Positions 22,933 through 34,171 of a stretch of DNA of 64,000 bases are shown one piece after another. Under the pieces are notes generated by a model, which ran no database searches, was not told the DNA's origin, and saw only the letters and a program-made list of their open reading frames with translations. The position numbers and the translations under genes are program-made. Positions within the stretch are counted from its first letter, which is position 1, and the number at the start of each line of letters is the position of its first letter. The stretch comes from Daphnia carinata (lineage: Eukaryota; Arthropoda; Branchiopoda; Diplostraca; Daphniidae). The DNA is taken from contig NC_081333.1 in NCBI RefSeq assembly GCF_022539665.2, positions 3,844,001 to 3,908,000 on the forward strand. Reading direction: 5' to 3'.

Positions 22933-24581
22933 GTAATTATATAACATTTGGAAACTATTTCGAAAGCTAACAGTATCGGGTTGGGTTAATCGAGTAAACC
23001 TTGAAAGTAAGCTCCGTACAAAAGTTTTGAATGTTTTTATCGAAAGAAAATCAATGCTCTCGAAGTCGATCTACCGTTACCACAACCAGTTTGTTATATT
23101 GTGCATGTGCCTCTTGTCCCATACAGGTCCCATGGTGCAGGAAGTGTGTGTGTGTGTAAATTTCTGTACTTCTGTGGTCTTTTTTCCTTTGTTGTACCAT
23201 TTTGCAGTAGACAAAAGTTCACGCTCGGTTTGTCCTCCCACTAGAGAGCTCCCAAAACATATTGTCAAACTGCTGCACAGCGTTTTCTATTCAGAAACTT
23301 AATGGCAGTGAGAATCACGATAATGTTGACGGAAACTCGCTTGGTTGAGTGATAATCATCATCCAAGCAGATGAAATGGCGTGGATACATTATGTTTACC
23401 TTTGGAAATTCTCTAGCTGTCCTGAATTCGTTGTTGCTCTGTGACTTGAGGGGAACGAAATGGGGTCATGCATGTCTAAATAATCTTAGTAAACTATCCC
23501 CAAAACTTTCATCTTCTCATGAATGTTTTTTTTTTCATTCCCCTTTGTAAAGATTTTATCATAAAAAAACCCAACACGTTGGGCAAACTTGAGAATTACG
23601 AAACGTTAGCAAAAATGTTAGTAAAATTTTAAGTAGCGTTGGGCGTGGTGTCCTTTCAATATGTCAAATTTTTTATTTTGTTGATTGTCATTAAGAAAAA
23701 CGTATGTTTAGGCCATAGCATGCAATATTTGCCCTTCAGCGGTTTATGGCATGTACTAGCACCTGTGTTGACGTTTATGGAAAAGCTGTTGCACGTACTG
23801 AGGCGTGACAGACGCACTTTTATTATGTTTTCTCTTTTTGCATCGAGGGGGAAGTACCTTTTCACTTTACAGGAGGTATAGTTCATATAATGTTACCTAA
23901 TCATACTTTTATTTCATTTTCAATAGACCGAAGAAGAAATGAAATAGCTTTCTTTATCTTTTACTTAGGACGACGGCGGAGAAAGTTTGAGAGAAATCAT
24001 CCTTTCGTTTCACTTATCGGTTTTAAAAGTGCCGGAACTGATGCGACCCGATGGAAAATCCACATACTTGAGCAAGTTTTTTCTACTCATTAAAAACCAC
24101 GGTAAATTATCATTACGTGTAGAGAACTCTCTTCCATAGATGCTTTGGCTAATAGACAAAAAAAAAGTTTCTAACCGAGAAATTTGTTTTATTTAGACTT
24201 TATGTTGCCTGAAGCCGTCTTCATTGTCCGGCATGTTTATAACGTGCATTGAAGCCAACACTACCACCAACCCCCTGCTTAGCCCATCCCATCACTGTAG
24301 TGGTTGTTCGAGGAAGGGTATTAGTTGCTAGCCCGACTTCATAGCTGGGCTCAGAGCTCGCCGAGCTGCCGACCTCGCCGCACCTGCTTTTTCATTTCAC
24401 GAAGTACATTTTTTTTCCCCTTAAGTTTGCACACATTAAAAGTTTCTTTGCTTTGTTACTAACGATTTCCTTGTTATTTTCCTTTTTTCAGATATTACAA
24501 AAGTGGAAAGCGGGATAATTAAACGGAAACATTTTACTTGTTTCGATCTGGGATTTTGCCGTTTGTGTGTTGCATCTTGAT
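22933..24581. other. Upstream region or 5' intron of the neprilysin gene
   Basis: No conserved coding exon is visible. A splice acceptor (CCTTTTTTCAG) ends at about 24491, which implies that the first coding exon carries a 5' UTR spliced to an upstream exon. Two adjacent small hairpins occur at 24330-24351 (AGCCC/GGGCT) and 24355-24367 (AGCTCG-C-CGAGCT). Confidence 0.5.
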
Positions 24582-27500
24582 ATGACCATTAGTACACGGC
24601 CGACAAGCATCCTGGAACACGATAGTCAAATGTCTTTGGCTAGCCAACCCAACGCGCGAGATTACGGGTAAGTTTCAATGTTTTTTTTTTTTTTTTGTTT
24701 TCTTTAAATTTTTGGTGACGTGAATCAAAAAGCTTTGCGGTGAAGGTCAAGCACATTGCCTTTAAATGACCCGAGCGTCGCATCAGATGGCCCTGTACTA
24801 TATTTCGTTATTTACAAGTTACTTCACCAATGTCTCCAAGAAACCGAGTCAAAGTCAGTGGGTGTATGCGCATTTTTTTGAAATTGAAACAGGAAATCTT
24901 GATTTGATGATGAGAGTTTTTCTATTATAACTCTTTCACGGGATCCGTTTGCTCGCGTGTAGACTGTATGGGGCTGGCTATAAAAAGCCCTCGGGGCTTT
25001 TTTTTTTATAGTAGAACGTAAAACTTGGTGATCGCCCATTTCCTGCGTCGTGAATTGATTGGCCCCCCTAAAGTCAAACTTTTTTGACAAGTTTAAAGAT
25101 TGAAAACCAACAAATTAATTCGAGCATTATAATACGATACCACGTTTTAACGACGTGACTTAATAGTATAGGTTGTTAAAATTTCTACGTGAATTTCGTT
25201 GGGTGCTAGTACACGGTCAGGGCGTCGTTCTTTCTAAAGCTAGAGTGCGTGCGACTCAAGCGGAAACAAAAGAAACAGGGAAAAGTATTTTTATTCATTT
25301 TTTTGCGTGACTATTCAAAAAGGAAATAAAGAAACAAAAAGGTGACAGGGTGTATGTTATTGCATTGTCAGTGTGTGACCTCGACAAAGCGGAAAATCCC
25401 AGATAGAGAAAAAAAATGTGCGTAAATGCACAATTGTGTAAAATTATTCCCGAATAAGATTGGGATTCAATTCCAAGGTGAATCGTATTACACCCAGAAG
25501 CAAGAGGCCCCTTTTTCTCACATCCGACATCTTGGTGATGAAAATGAGGAAGTTGCCAAAAAAGAAAATGGATCGCCCCAAACAATTCAATTGTGCCCTC
25601 GACGTAATTTGTTTTTCTCTGAAATGCAAGTAGTAGAAATGGAACGTGGTGGGAACGCAGAACTCGACTGGAGCGCCGTCTGTCGCTTTGCGCAACAGTC
25701 GTCGTATTCGTTGCTGTTGGACTAGCCATTGCCATGGCTGCACTAATTTATCGAGGCCAGCAGAATAATCCATCGAAAGGTTGGCTTAATTGGTCATTAA
25801 AACCATCAAATTGGCGATGGAAACCATTTGTATAAACGTTTTTGTTTCTTACAGTTTTCGATAGTGAAACTCTTGCCATGGTTTCGCCCTCTGCCGCAGC
25901 CTTTACAGTAAGCAGTCACGAAGTACTCGATTTAGACAAGGTGACCCATCCCGAAGCCAAAAGCGCCCAGGATATTTGTGACACTCCCGGCTGCGTTTTA
26001 GCAGGTAAGCATGTCTAATTATTTTTAAAACACAAAATGTTTCATATATTTTTGTTTCTTCTTGAAGCGGCCGAGATTCTTAAAAATATGGACAAGTCGG
26101 TCAATCCTTGTGATGATTTCTATTCTTTCGCTTGCGGTGGTTTCGAAACGAGAAATGTTATCCCCGACGATCAGTCGAGTGTGACTACATTCAGTCTGAT
26201 AGGTGATGAAGTGACGGAACAACTTCGAAACCTGATTGAAAGACCCATCAAAGAGGGCGATGCTGAACCCTTCAAATTGGTCAAGAAACTTTACCAATCG
26301 TGCTTGAATAAGACGCGCGCGGAAGAGGTGGGCCTGACCCCTCTCAAGGAGGTCCTTGACCAGTTCGGCGGTTGGCCCGTCGTTGTCGGAGACAGCTGGG
26401 ATGACAGTACTTTTATCTGGTATGAAATGATTTACAAGTTCCGTCGCGTCGGCTATTCCATCGACTACTTTGTCGACTTTTCCGTCACAACTGACTTGAA
26501 GAACTCTACCTCTCGTACGATTGACGTAAGTAGATCCCATTTAAGTCGTCATGAATTGGTAAATCAAATGTTTTGTCTATGTTTCCTGATATAGCTGGAT
26601 CAAGCTACGCTCGGTCTAAGTAGAGAATACCTTATTAAAGGTATGGAAGACAAGGACGTTAAAGCTTACCTTGATTACCAAGTCGGCTTAGCAACTCTTT
26701 TGGGAGCGGATAAAGAGCGCGCACTCAAGGAGCAGAGGGAAGCACTTGAATTTGAAATTAAGCTCGCCAACGTAAGTACACGATAAGTTCTAAATCTCTT
26801 TCTGGTCATTAATATTTATTTGGTTTTTTGGGCGGGGCTTTTCAGATCAATTTACCACGAGAAGAACGTCGTGATGCCAACAAACTTTACAATCCGATGA
26901 CCATTAAAGAATTGAGCCAAAAAGTGCCCGAAATTCCGTGGTTGGTTTACATGAACACTATCCTGGCCCCGCATCATGTTCTAACGGAAAATGAACGTGT
27001 CATCGTTGATGTGCCTGATTACTTCCCTAAGCTAGTCGACTTGTTAGCCAAAACACCCAAGAGGTCTGACTTTAAAAATTCTTTAAATTTCATTTTTCTG
27101 ATTTTATTTTTCTTTCTTTTTTTCTAGGACGTTGGCCAATTATTTGATGTGGCGAGTTTCATCCGCATCGGTTGGGTACCTGAATGAGGCGGCTAGAAAT
27201 TTGCAGCTCAAGTATTCGGCTGTTTTGACTGGAACGACTGAACGCAAACCCCGTTGGGAAGAGTGCACTGACCTCGTGTCTGGCAGGTAAAATATTCTTC
27301 TCGCCATCACTGCCGACTAGCAAAAAAAAAAACACGGTTTATATTGAAAACTTGTATTTTTTTTTCTTTTGATTATTTTGCATATTCCCCATATACATTT
27401 GTGTTTGTCTGGCACAGAGCCAAAAAGTCAAAAGGCAGAATGTAAGATGACACACCCATTTCTATTCTAATCCGCCAGCTAGTCCATTTGCTATTTGAAA

Positions 27501-28862
27501 AGAAACCCAAAAAAAATTATAATAACAGGATTTTGGGTGTGTCTTTTTTAGTTTTGGCAATGCCGTCGGAGCCATGTACGTCCGGGAATATTTTGAAGAA
27601 GATGCCCGTCAATCGGCCAACGAGATGGTCAAAGATATCCGAAGCGTGTTTACTGAGATTATTGACGAACTCGAGTGGATGGACGACGAAACCCGAGTGC
27701 GTGCCAAGGGCAAATCAGCGTCAATGACTACGCACATTGCTTACCCCGACGAATTGCTCGACGACAAAAAATTGATTGATCTCTACCAAAATGTAAAAAT
27801 TTCATTCAAATACTTTCTTTTTGGCTTTTTTTTAAATAATCATATTTTGAATTTAGCTGACTCTCGACGCGACAGACTATCTACGCAATGCCCTCAATCT
27901 CACAGTTTTTGGCACCAATTATGCGTTCAAGAAATTAAGGGAACCCGTTAACAAGACGGACTGGATTTCGCACGGTCGACCAGCTGTTGTCAACGCCTAT
28001 TATTCTCCACTTGAGAATTCGATCCGTGAGTTTTCGTTTTTTTTAGCAAGGAAAGTTAAGTTCACGTGTTGCTACATTTCACCTTTCAATCGTCTCTCAG
28101 AATTCCCTGCTGGCATCCTTCAGGGTGCTTTCTTTGGTAAGAATCGTCCCGCCTACCTCAACTACGCTGCCATTGGCTGGGTCATTGGGCACGAAATCAC
28201 CCACGGCTTCGACGATCAGGTAGTCCTAACAACTGGTTGCATTTTTTCTCCTTCTCATAATTCCCATATCACGAGTTGTTTTTGTTATTCTAGGGACGTC
28301 AATTCGGCCCCGATGGCAATTTGGCCGAATGGTGGGCACCACCAACAAAGAAAAACTATTTGGAGCGAGCCCAGTGCATTATTAGCCAATACGGCAACTA
28401 TTCTTTCCCTGAACTCGGCTTGAACGTAAGCTCAAAATCATTCAAAAACATTGTTTTAAAAAAAACTTACAATTTTAATTCCATTTTAATTCATAGATCA
28501 ATGGTATCAATACCCAAGGCGAAAATATTGCCGATAACGGTGGTATTAAAGAAGCCTACAGGGCCTACATTAAATACGCTACACGCTCTAGGTCCGGCTT
28601 TGAAAACTGGGACCAAGTTGAACAACGATTGCCCGGTTTGAGCGAATACAACGTACGGCAATTGTTCTGGCTTGGTGCGGCTAATGTTTGGTGTCAAAAA
28701 TCACGACCGGAAAGCTTGAAACTGCGCATCCTTACTGGTGCTCATTCTCCATCACGTTTCCGCGTTCGTGGACCGTTCGCCAATATGCCCCAGTTCGCAT
28801 CCGACTACAACTGTCCTCTTGGAAGTGCTATGAATCCAGTACAAAAATGCGCCGTTTGGTAA
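24582..28862 (+). CDS. Neprilysin-type zinc endopeptidase (M13 family)
   Basis: Twelve exons: 24582-24667, 25631-25779, 25855-26004, 26068-26525, 26595-26771, 26846-27063, 27128-27286, 27552-27792, 27857-28025, 28101-28219, 28294-28425 and 28497-28862; 807 residues. Type II membrane topology: short cytosolic tail, WWERRTRLERRL stop sequence, then one hydrophobic helix (about residues 47-69), then the ectodomain. Zinc ligands are His633 and His637 in HEITH and Glu695 in ENIADNGG; Glu634 is the catalytic base. Substrate-binding NAYYSP and the C-terminal CAVW (CxxW) are present. Family members cut small peptides outside the cell. All key residues are intact, so an active ectoenzyme is expected. 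Exon 2 could instead begin three bases later. The paralogue identity within the large arthropod neprilysin family is not resolved. Confidence 0.95.
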
Positions 28863-29683
28863 AGAAAAAATTTATATTTTTTTTTTTACTAATAACTTGT
28901 CATCATTTATTGTCCAAAAAAATCACGTAATCCACAACTTAATATTAAAAAAAAAAAAAAAAAAAAAGTAAAAAATCAAAAACATTTGAATTTGATCTGT
29001 TTTTGGAAATTGTAGTAGACCGTAATAGGCCAGCATTTTTTTTTCCTCCTAAATTTTGTTCATCTACAACTCCTCCCCTTCGCACACAAACACACAGCTG
29101 GACTGTTATTTTTTTTTTTTTCCTTTTTTTTTTAACGTTCACATGTCCCTAAAAATCCCTATAAGTAAATACACGTTTCGTCGTATTGCCCTAAAGCATC
29201 TTTTTGCTGTTTTGGAGACTTGACCTCGTCGTAGAGCACGGCTATCAGACAGAAAGTCAGAGAAAGAGAAACAAAAATATTCCCATCATGGAGCGTTCGT
29301 GCGTGTGCACACAGCATTATGTGAAAATAATATCTAGGTCAAGGGGGTTGCTTGCGGCATCGTCATCCCCATCTATACAAACGGCCTTATCCGCCAATGT
29401 TCGCGCAAGTGTCAGAGGATCGTGCACTATATCGAACGCACTTAAATGACGTGATAACGAATGTGGCATACGAACATCCGGCCATGCCCATGAGTATTAA
29501 TTGTTTCAACCTTGTTACGAGTACGCCTACACTGATATAGGTATAGACATCCGCCAATGTCGGCATTTTAACTTTCACTTATGCTGCGCTGACCAGCAGA
29601 TTAGAAAGGAAAACATGTCGCGTTTTGTAACAACATTCGTACTAACATTGTCGAACGGACTGTGAGAGTGAACGGACGCGGAA
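28863..29683. other. Intergenic
   Basis: 3' UTR of the neprilysin gene, with several poly-A/T tracts, then the upstream region of the coiled-coil gene. I see no exon or RNA gene. Confidence 0.5.
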
Positions 29684-30516
29684 ATGGAAGATCAAATCGA
29701 AAGGCAGCGAACTCACCTTCAGCGGAGGAAAATCTCTGCTGCAATCAAGGTAAATTATTCAGAGTGTTGGTTTGCTTTTTAATTGACGTAACTGAAAGCG
29801 AATTTTTCCCCGGATCCCAGCTGGAACGGATACAACGATTTGTTGGAGAAGAAGCAGTCAAAGTGGAAGTTATTGAGGAATTGGAACGGGAATACGACAC
29901 GACTCAAAGGCAGTTAAAGGAATTGGAAATTAGTAACGAAGCTAGAAGAAGGCGTGAAATTCAAACTTTGCGCCGTTTCGGCGTGATGGATAGTGCGCTC
30001 TCCGGAATTCGTTACAGCTTACCTGATATCGAGATTAGCCGCATCCGAAACCACTCGTCTTTGGGCAATCATCATTCGGAAGAGGCTGCCAGTGGGGAAG
30101 AAGAAGTGGTGGATGAAGCCGACGAAGAGGAAGATCTTTACCGAAAGAAAAAAACCTGGAAAGCTTTGGGATGGTTGTCTGCGTCTCCTATTTTCTTTCG
30201 ACCAAGAAGTAGAAGTGAAACAAGCAGTCGAAAGTATCGTGCAATGTCAGCCGGAGTAGTGCCCAATCCGTCATCCACAACGGTTCTAAGTTTAAGGCGA
30301 CTTTACACTGGTCGATCAGAATTTTACGACGTAGAAGACGAAGTCGTGGAGCCAGGCAACAGTGTTACAAATCGCACTGCAGATCAGGCTACAGGAGATA
30401 ATGTTCCACCGGCAAGACCATCGATACTCATCAATCAGAGGACGCTAGACGAAATCAATCGGTTTGAAAGCCTAATCAAAAATTATTTCCTTAAAAAACA
30501 ACACAAGCGATATTGA
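29684..30516 (+). CDS. Uncharacterised coiled-coil protein
   Basis: Two exons, 29684-29749 and 29821-30516, separated by a 71-base intron (AAG|GTAAAT ... CCCAG|CTG); 253 residues. A longer unspliced frame from 29662 exists, but the spliced model gives a continuous charged N-terminus (MEDQIERQRTHLQRRKI then LERIQRFVGEE). The first 90 residues are Glu/Arg-rich with heptad-like spacing, so probably coiled coil. The middle has an acidic run (EEEVVDEADEEEDL) followed by basic KKKTWKALGWLS. The rest is Ser-rich and probably disordered, ending with a short amphipathic helix and KKQHKRY. There is no signal peptide or membrane helix. I do not recognise the family and assign no function. Confidence 0.65.
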
Positions 30517-30860
30517 TGCCCTGGTTTCCACCATTAGCTAGTCAAATCAGGGGCATAATTAAGTATGACAGACTTACCGGTAAATATTTTACACACGTGT
30601 AGCATAGTTTCTAGAAATGACTACACTTCATGTTCGTCAACAGCCATTTTGTTACAAACCTCTGCGCATTAATAAATGGAAGATATATTTTAGAGTGAAC
30701 GCTAGATGGCACCGCAAGTGCAACGTGTTTATCTCGAGCCGATAAAAGTGTTTCTCGAAAAATAATAGAATAGCAAGTTACAACAAATTCGTATTGAAAT
30801 CAGAGACAGATATGACAATCCGTTTTACCCCGCAATAAAAAAAGATTTCTTTTTCTCTGT
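30517..30860. other. Intergenic
   Basis: 3' flank of the coiled-coil gene. It contains one CTCF-like core TAGATGGCACC at 30703-30713. No gene seen. Confidence 0.5.
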
Positions 30861-31442
30861 GTTACTATCGCCATCACCGGTCAGATTTCTACTTAATTCT
30901 ATACATGCACTCGCGGAATATTTCTGAAGCATCGCGCTAGCGCTGTAGCGTTCTGGCGCGCTAGCATTGTGTCAAATATTCGGTGTATTTCAAAAACGAT
31001 TAAATTAATGAAAAAAATAGCAATTTTCCCGAAATCAGCATTCAATTTTGAGTGTATCCTGTGATATTCAACCCATTCCGGTGAGTGTCAGTTTTTCCCG
31101 AATAAAAATTTAAGCCCGACCCATAAATAAGCCCGACTCATCAATAAGCCCGACTTTCTGCTACATGGCGCTAGCGCTGTAACGTACTGGCGCGCTAGCA
31201 TTGCGCCAAATACTCGGCGTATTTCAAAAACGGTTAGCTTAATGGAAAAAATTGCAATTTTCTCGGAATCAGCATTCAATTTTGAGTATGTTCTGTGATA
31301 TTCAACCAATTCCAATGAGTGTCAGTTTTTGCAGAAAAATTTTTTAAGCCCGACTAAATAAGCTCGACTAAATAAGCCCGACTTTTCGTTTGAGTGTGTA
31401 GAGAATTAACTAGAAATCTGACCGGTAGATGGCGGTAGCAGC
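30861..31442. mobile_element. Foldback / MITE-like element with inverted termini
   Basis: The two ends are inverted copies of about 40 bases: left 30861-30902, right 31399-31442. Both share ACCGGTCAGATTTCTA in opposite orientation, plus CGCCATC outside it and TTAATTCT inside it. The body has no open frame of note and is mostly an internal tandem duplication (see next entry). The layout fits a non-autonomous DNA element. A target-site duplication could not be defined with certainty. It sits between two host genes, 345 bases after one stop codon and 150 before the next start. Confidence 0.6.
30934..31390. repeat. Tandem duplication of a ~234-base unit with AAGCCCGACT submotifs
   Basis: Unit 1 (30934-31167) and unit 2 (31168 to about 31390) both start with the palindrome GCGCTAGCGC followed by CTGTA. 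They share long near-identical blocks such as CAGCATTCAATTTTGAGT and GAGTGTCAGTTTTT. Each ends with three spaced copies of AAGCCCGACT or AAGCTCGACT. The second unit is slightly shorter. Differences are mostly single substitutions. Confidence 0.85.
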
Positions 31443-31592
31443 AAAACATAAAAAACTAAATATTTTTTTTTTCGCGGGGGGGCTGGGGGAGGTTTAACGC
31501 ATTGCCATAGATCTCAGATTGATAAGGCTAGCTAGCCTTAATGCTTACATATTTGAAACCAAAGATTTGTTTTGTGCAAAAAAAAAAATAAC

Positions 31593-33874
31593 ATGAATAA
31601 ACCAGTCGTTATTCATTGGTTTCGCAAAGGACTTCGCCTACACGATAATCCTGCTTTATTGTCTGCTCTTGAAAAGGTAATATCGTGTTCGTGATCAATA
31701 TGATTTTCAAGAACCAGTTTATTGTTCGGTTTTCGATTAATTTTCACTTTTTTTGTAGGTTGGGGAAAGCCATTATGAACTGAGACCAGTCTTCATTCTG
31801 GATCCATGGTAAACATGATAGCTGTAGGAGACAGTTGTATGATCAAAACATATTAATTAGGTTACAGTCATTACAAACCTTGAATAACTAGGTTTGTTAA
31901 AAATGCAAGAGTAGGCCCTAATCGTTGGAGGTTTCTCATTCAAAGCCTTCAAGATTTAGATAACAACTTGAAAAAAATTGGGTCTCGCCTGTTTGTTGTG
32001 AAAGGGTCGCCTTTGGAAGTATTCAAGAAACTCTTGAAGGAATGGAATGTAAAAAAACTGACTTTTGAGGTTGATATAGAACCTTATGCAAAAAGTAGAG
32101 ATGAAGAAATAAAACAGCTTGCTGAAAAGCACTCTGTCACCGTAATTACAAAAGTGTCCCATACAATTTATGATTTGGAACAGTAAGAAATTTCAAATCA
32201 TGTTGCTTATAAAGTTTTAAATATTACTATGTCATCTTATATTTTTTTAGGGTTTTCAAAGCAAATGGTAACAAAGCCCCACTGACCTATGTAAAGTTCC
32301 AGTCTGTGGTAGCGAAATTTGGAATTCCCCAAAAGGCATTTGATTCCCCAGGAAGCTTGCCAAAGCAGTGCCAGACTTTGCTTTTGTCTGAAGACTATAA
32401 TGTTCCGCATTTGGAGGAGATGAGAGTTGACTTGACGGGATTAGGGAAAGAGCTATTTCGTGGCGGCGAGAGTGAAGCTCTAATCAGATTGAATAAGTAC
32501 ATGAATCAACAGGTATTTATAAATGCGTTAGCACTTCTGAGGGTGTTTACCAAGCTAATGTTTATTATTCGGCTTATCTATCTTATCTAGGAATGGGTGT
32601 GTAAATTCAGTAAACCAGATACATCACCAAATAGCATGGAACCATCAACCACTGTGTTGAGTCCCTATCTCAAATTTGGATGCTTGTCGCCTCGCCTAAT
32701 GTACCATCGGATTCATGACGTAAAATATTCTATTAGTGGTTTTTTTATGTTGTGTTTTCGACGCTTAATGCATTCTGTACACGTAGGTAGTTGCTGGTCG
32801 AAAACATACCAGTCCACCGACGTCATTGACTGGTCAGTTGCTTTGGCGAGAGTTTTACTATACTTGTGGCGCATATGTTCCTAATTTTGACAGAATGGAG
32901 GGAAATCCGATTTGCAAGCAAATCCCATGGAAACGTGATCGAGAAGATAAAAATTATCTTGCTTGGAAAGACGTATGCATTTCTGATTTCTAACTAGATG
33001 AAAAAAAAAAAAAACCCAAAAAATTAACATCTGGTACAGGGACAAACAGGATATCCGTTCATAGATGCCATCATGACGCAATTAAGGACAGAAGGTTGGA
33101 TCCACCACTTGGCCAGGCATGCTGTTGCATGCTTCCTAACACGTGGAGATTTATGGGTATCATGGGAACTTGGACAAGAGGTAGCTCTTAGTTTAATTTC
33201 TTGAGTTGTTGGTATCGCTTTTGGTGTTAATCACGTTTGATGAACTTCTGGAAGGTTTTTGAAGAGCTGCTATTAGACGCTGATTGGTCGTTGAACGCTG
33301 GAAACTGGATGTGGCTCTCTGCATCAGCTTTCTTTCACCAGTACTTCCGTGTTTATAGCCCAATAGCCTTTGGCAAAAAAACCGACAAAAATGGCGATTA
33401 CATCAAGTATAAATATTCTTTGCTTCTGCATTCGTTAGAATAGTTCCATTATTCTAATTTTAACAGGAGGTATCTGCCGGTTTTGAAGAAGTTTCCATCA
33501 GAATACATTTATGAACCCTGGAAAGCTCCTTTAAGTGTCCAGCAAAAGGCTGGATGCATTATTGGTAATGACGTAATAGTCAATTCGATTCAGCTAACCT
33601 AAAAATGTGCCCGAACTGTGATTTAGGAAAAGACTATCCGAAGCGAATAGTAGACCATGAAATTGCCGTAAAAGAGAATTTAGCCAAGATGAAGGAAGCC
33701 TATCAAGGCCATAAAGAAGAAGGTAAGCAAATTCAAACTGATGCTTTAGCTTAGGCTTCTTTCCCCCTCTAGATTGAGTTTTGTGCAGGGTCTGAAAATG
33801 TAACTGCTAAACGAAAAAAAGCGCCTTCTAAGGACTCTCCACCCAAAATAACAAAATTCTTGAAAAAGAAATAA
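31593..33874 (+). CDS. phr6-4: (6-4) photolyase (cryptochrome/photolyase family)
   Basis: Eleven exons: 31593-31676, 31759-31808, 31892-32182, 32251-32512, 32591-32719, 32787-32972, 33040-33180, 33255-33406, 33467-33564, 33627-33722 and 33789-33874; 524 residues. The N-terminal Rossmann photolyase domain starts [17 protein letters not shown]. The FAD domain includes [17 protein letters not shown] and LLWREFYY. The active-site pair His357/His361 lies in [18 protein letters not shown], and the core segment [18 protein letters not shown] is characteristic of the (6-4) class rather than CPD lyases. The enzyme repairs UV-induced (6-4) pyrimidine photoproducts in the nucleus using blue light. The tail is short, Lys-rich (KRKKAPSK) and ends KITKFLKKK, a plausible nuclear signal, with no long cryptochrome-type extension. 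All splice phases agree. Confidence 0.94.
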
Positions 33875-34064
33875 CTCGTACCCAACACGAACAGTAACCT
33901 TTGGATCTAAGAAAGTGCAATTATAAAAATGTTCTATGTACATCGTTCCTTTTTTTTTCATCAAATACATTGTAAATTGATACGTACATTGTTGCATTTA
34001 ATTGGGTATCAAAATTGATTTTGTAAGTTGCTTTCATTTCTTTCATCTCTACTGTACCGGAATT

Positions 34065-34148
34065 TAGATGGCGCCCAAAGTACTTTTAGAATCATTGATA
34101 GATGGCAGTAAACATTTCAGCGCCAAATCGAACTATGGCGCCGGGAAC
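34065..34148. promoter_or_regulatory. Probable ORC3 promoter: two CTCF-like cores and an E2F-like site
   Basis: TAGATGGCGCC (34065-34075) and TAGATGGCAGT (34099-34109) resemble the core of CTCF sites. GCGCCAAA at 34120-34127 is the reverse of the E2F consensus TTTGGCGC, and GGCGCCGGGAA follows at about 34138. The cluster ends about 25 bases before the ORC3 start codon. E2F control of ORC genes is established elsewhere; the use of these sites is inferred. Confidence 0.4.
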
Positions 34149-34171
34149 ATTATCTGTAACTGCAGTAAACT

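Noticed and set aside
25295-25773. Long open frames on the minus strand (109 and 146 codons)
   Set aside because: They lie antisense to the neprilysin intron 1 and exon 2, and have low-complexity composition without motifs.
29662-29820. Unspliced upstream reading of the coiled-coil gene
   Set aside because: The spliced model gives a better charged N-terminus, a standard 71-base intron with good sites, and a plausible start; the unspliced reading runs through pyrimidine-rich intron sequence.
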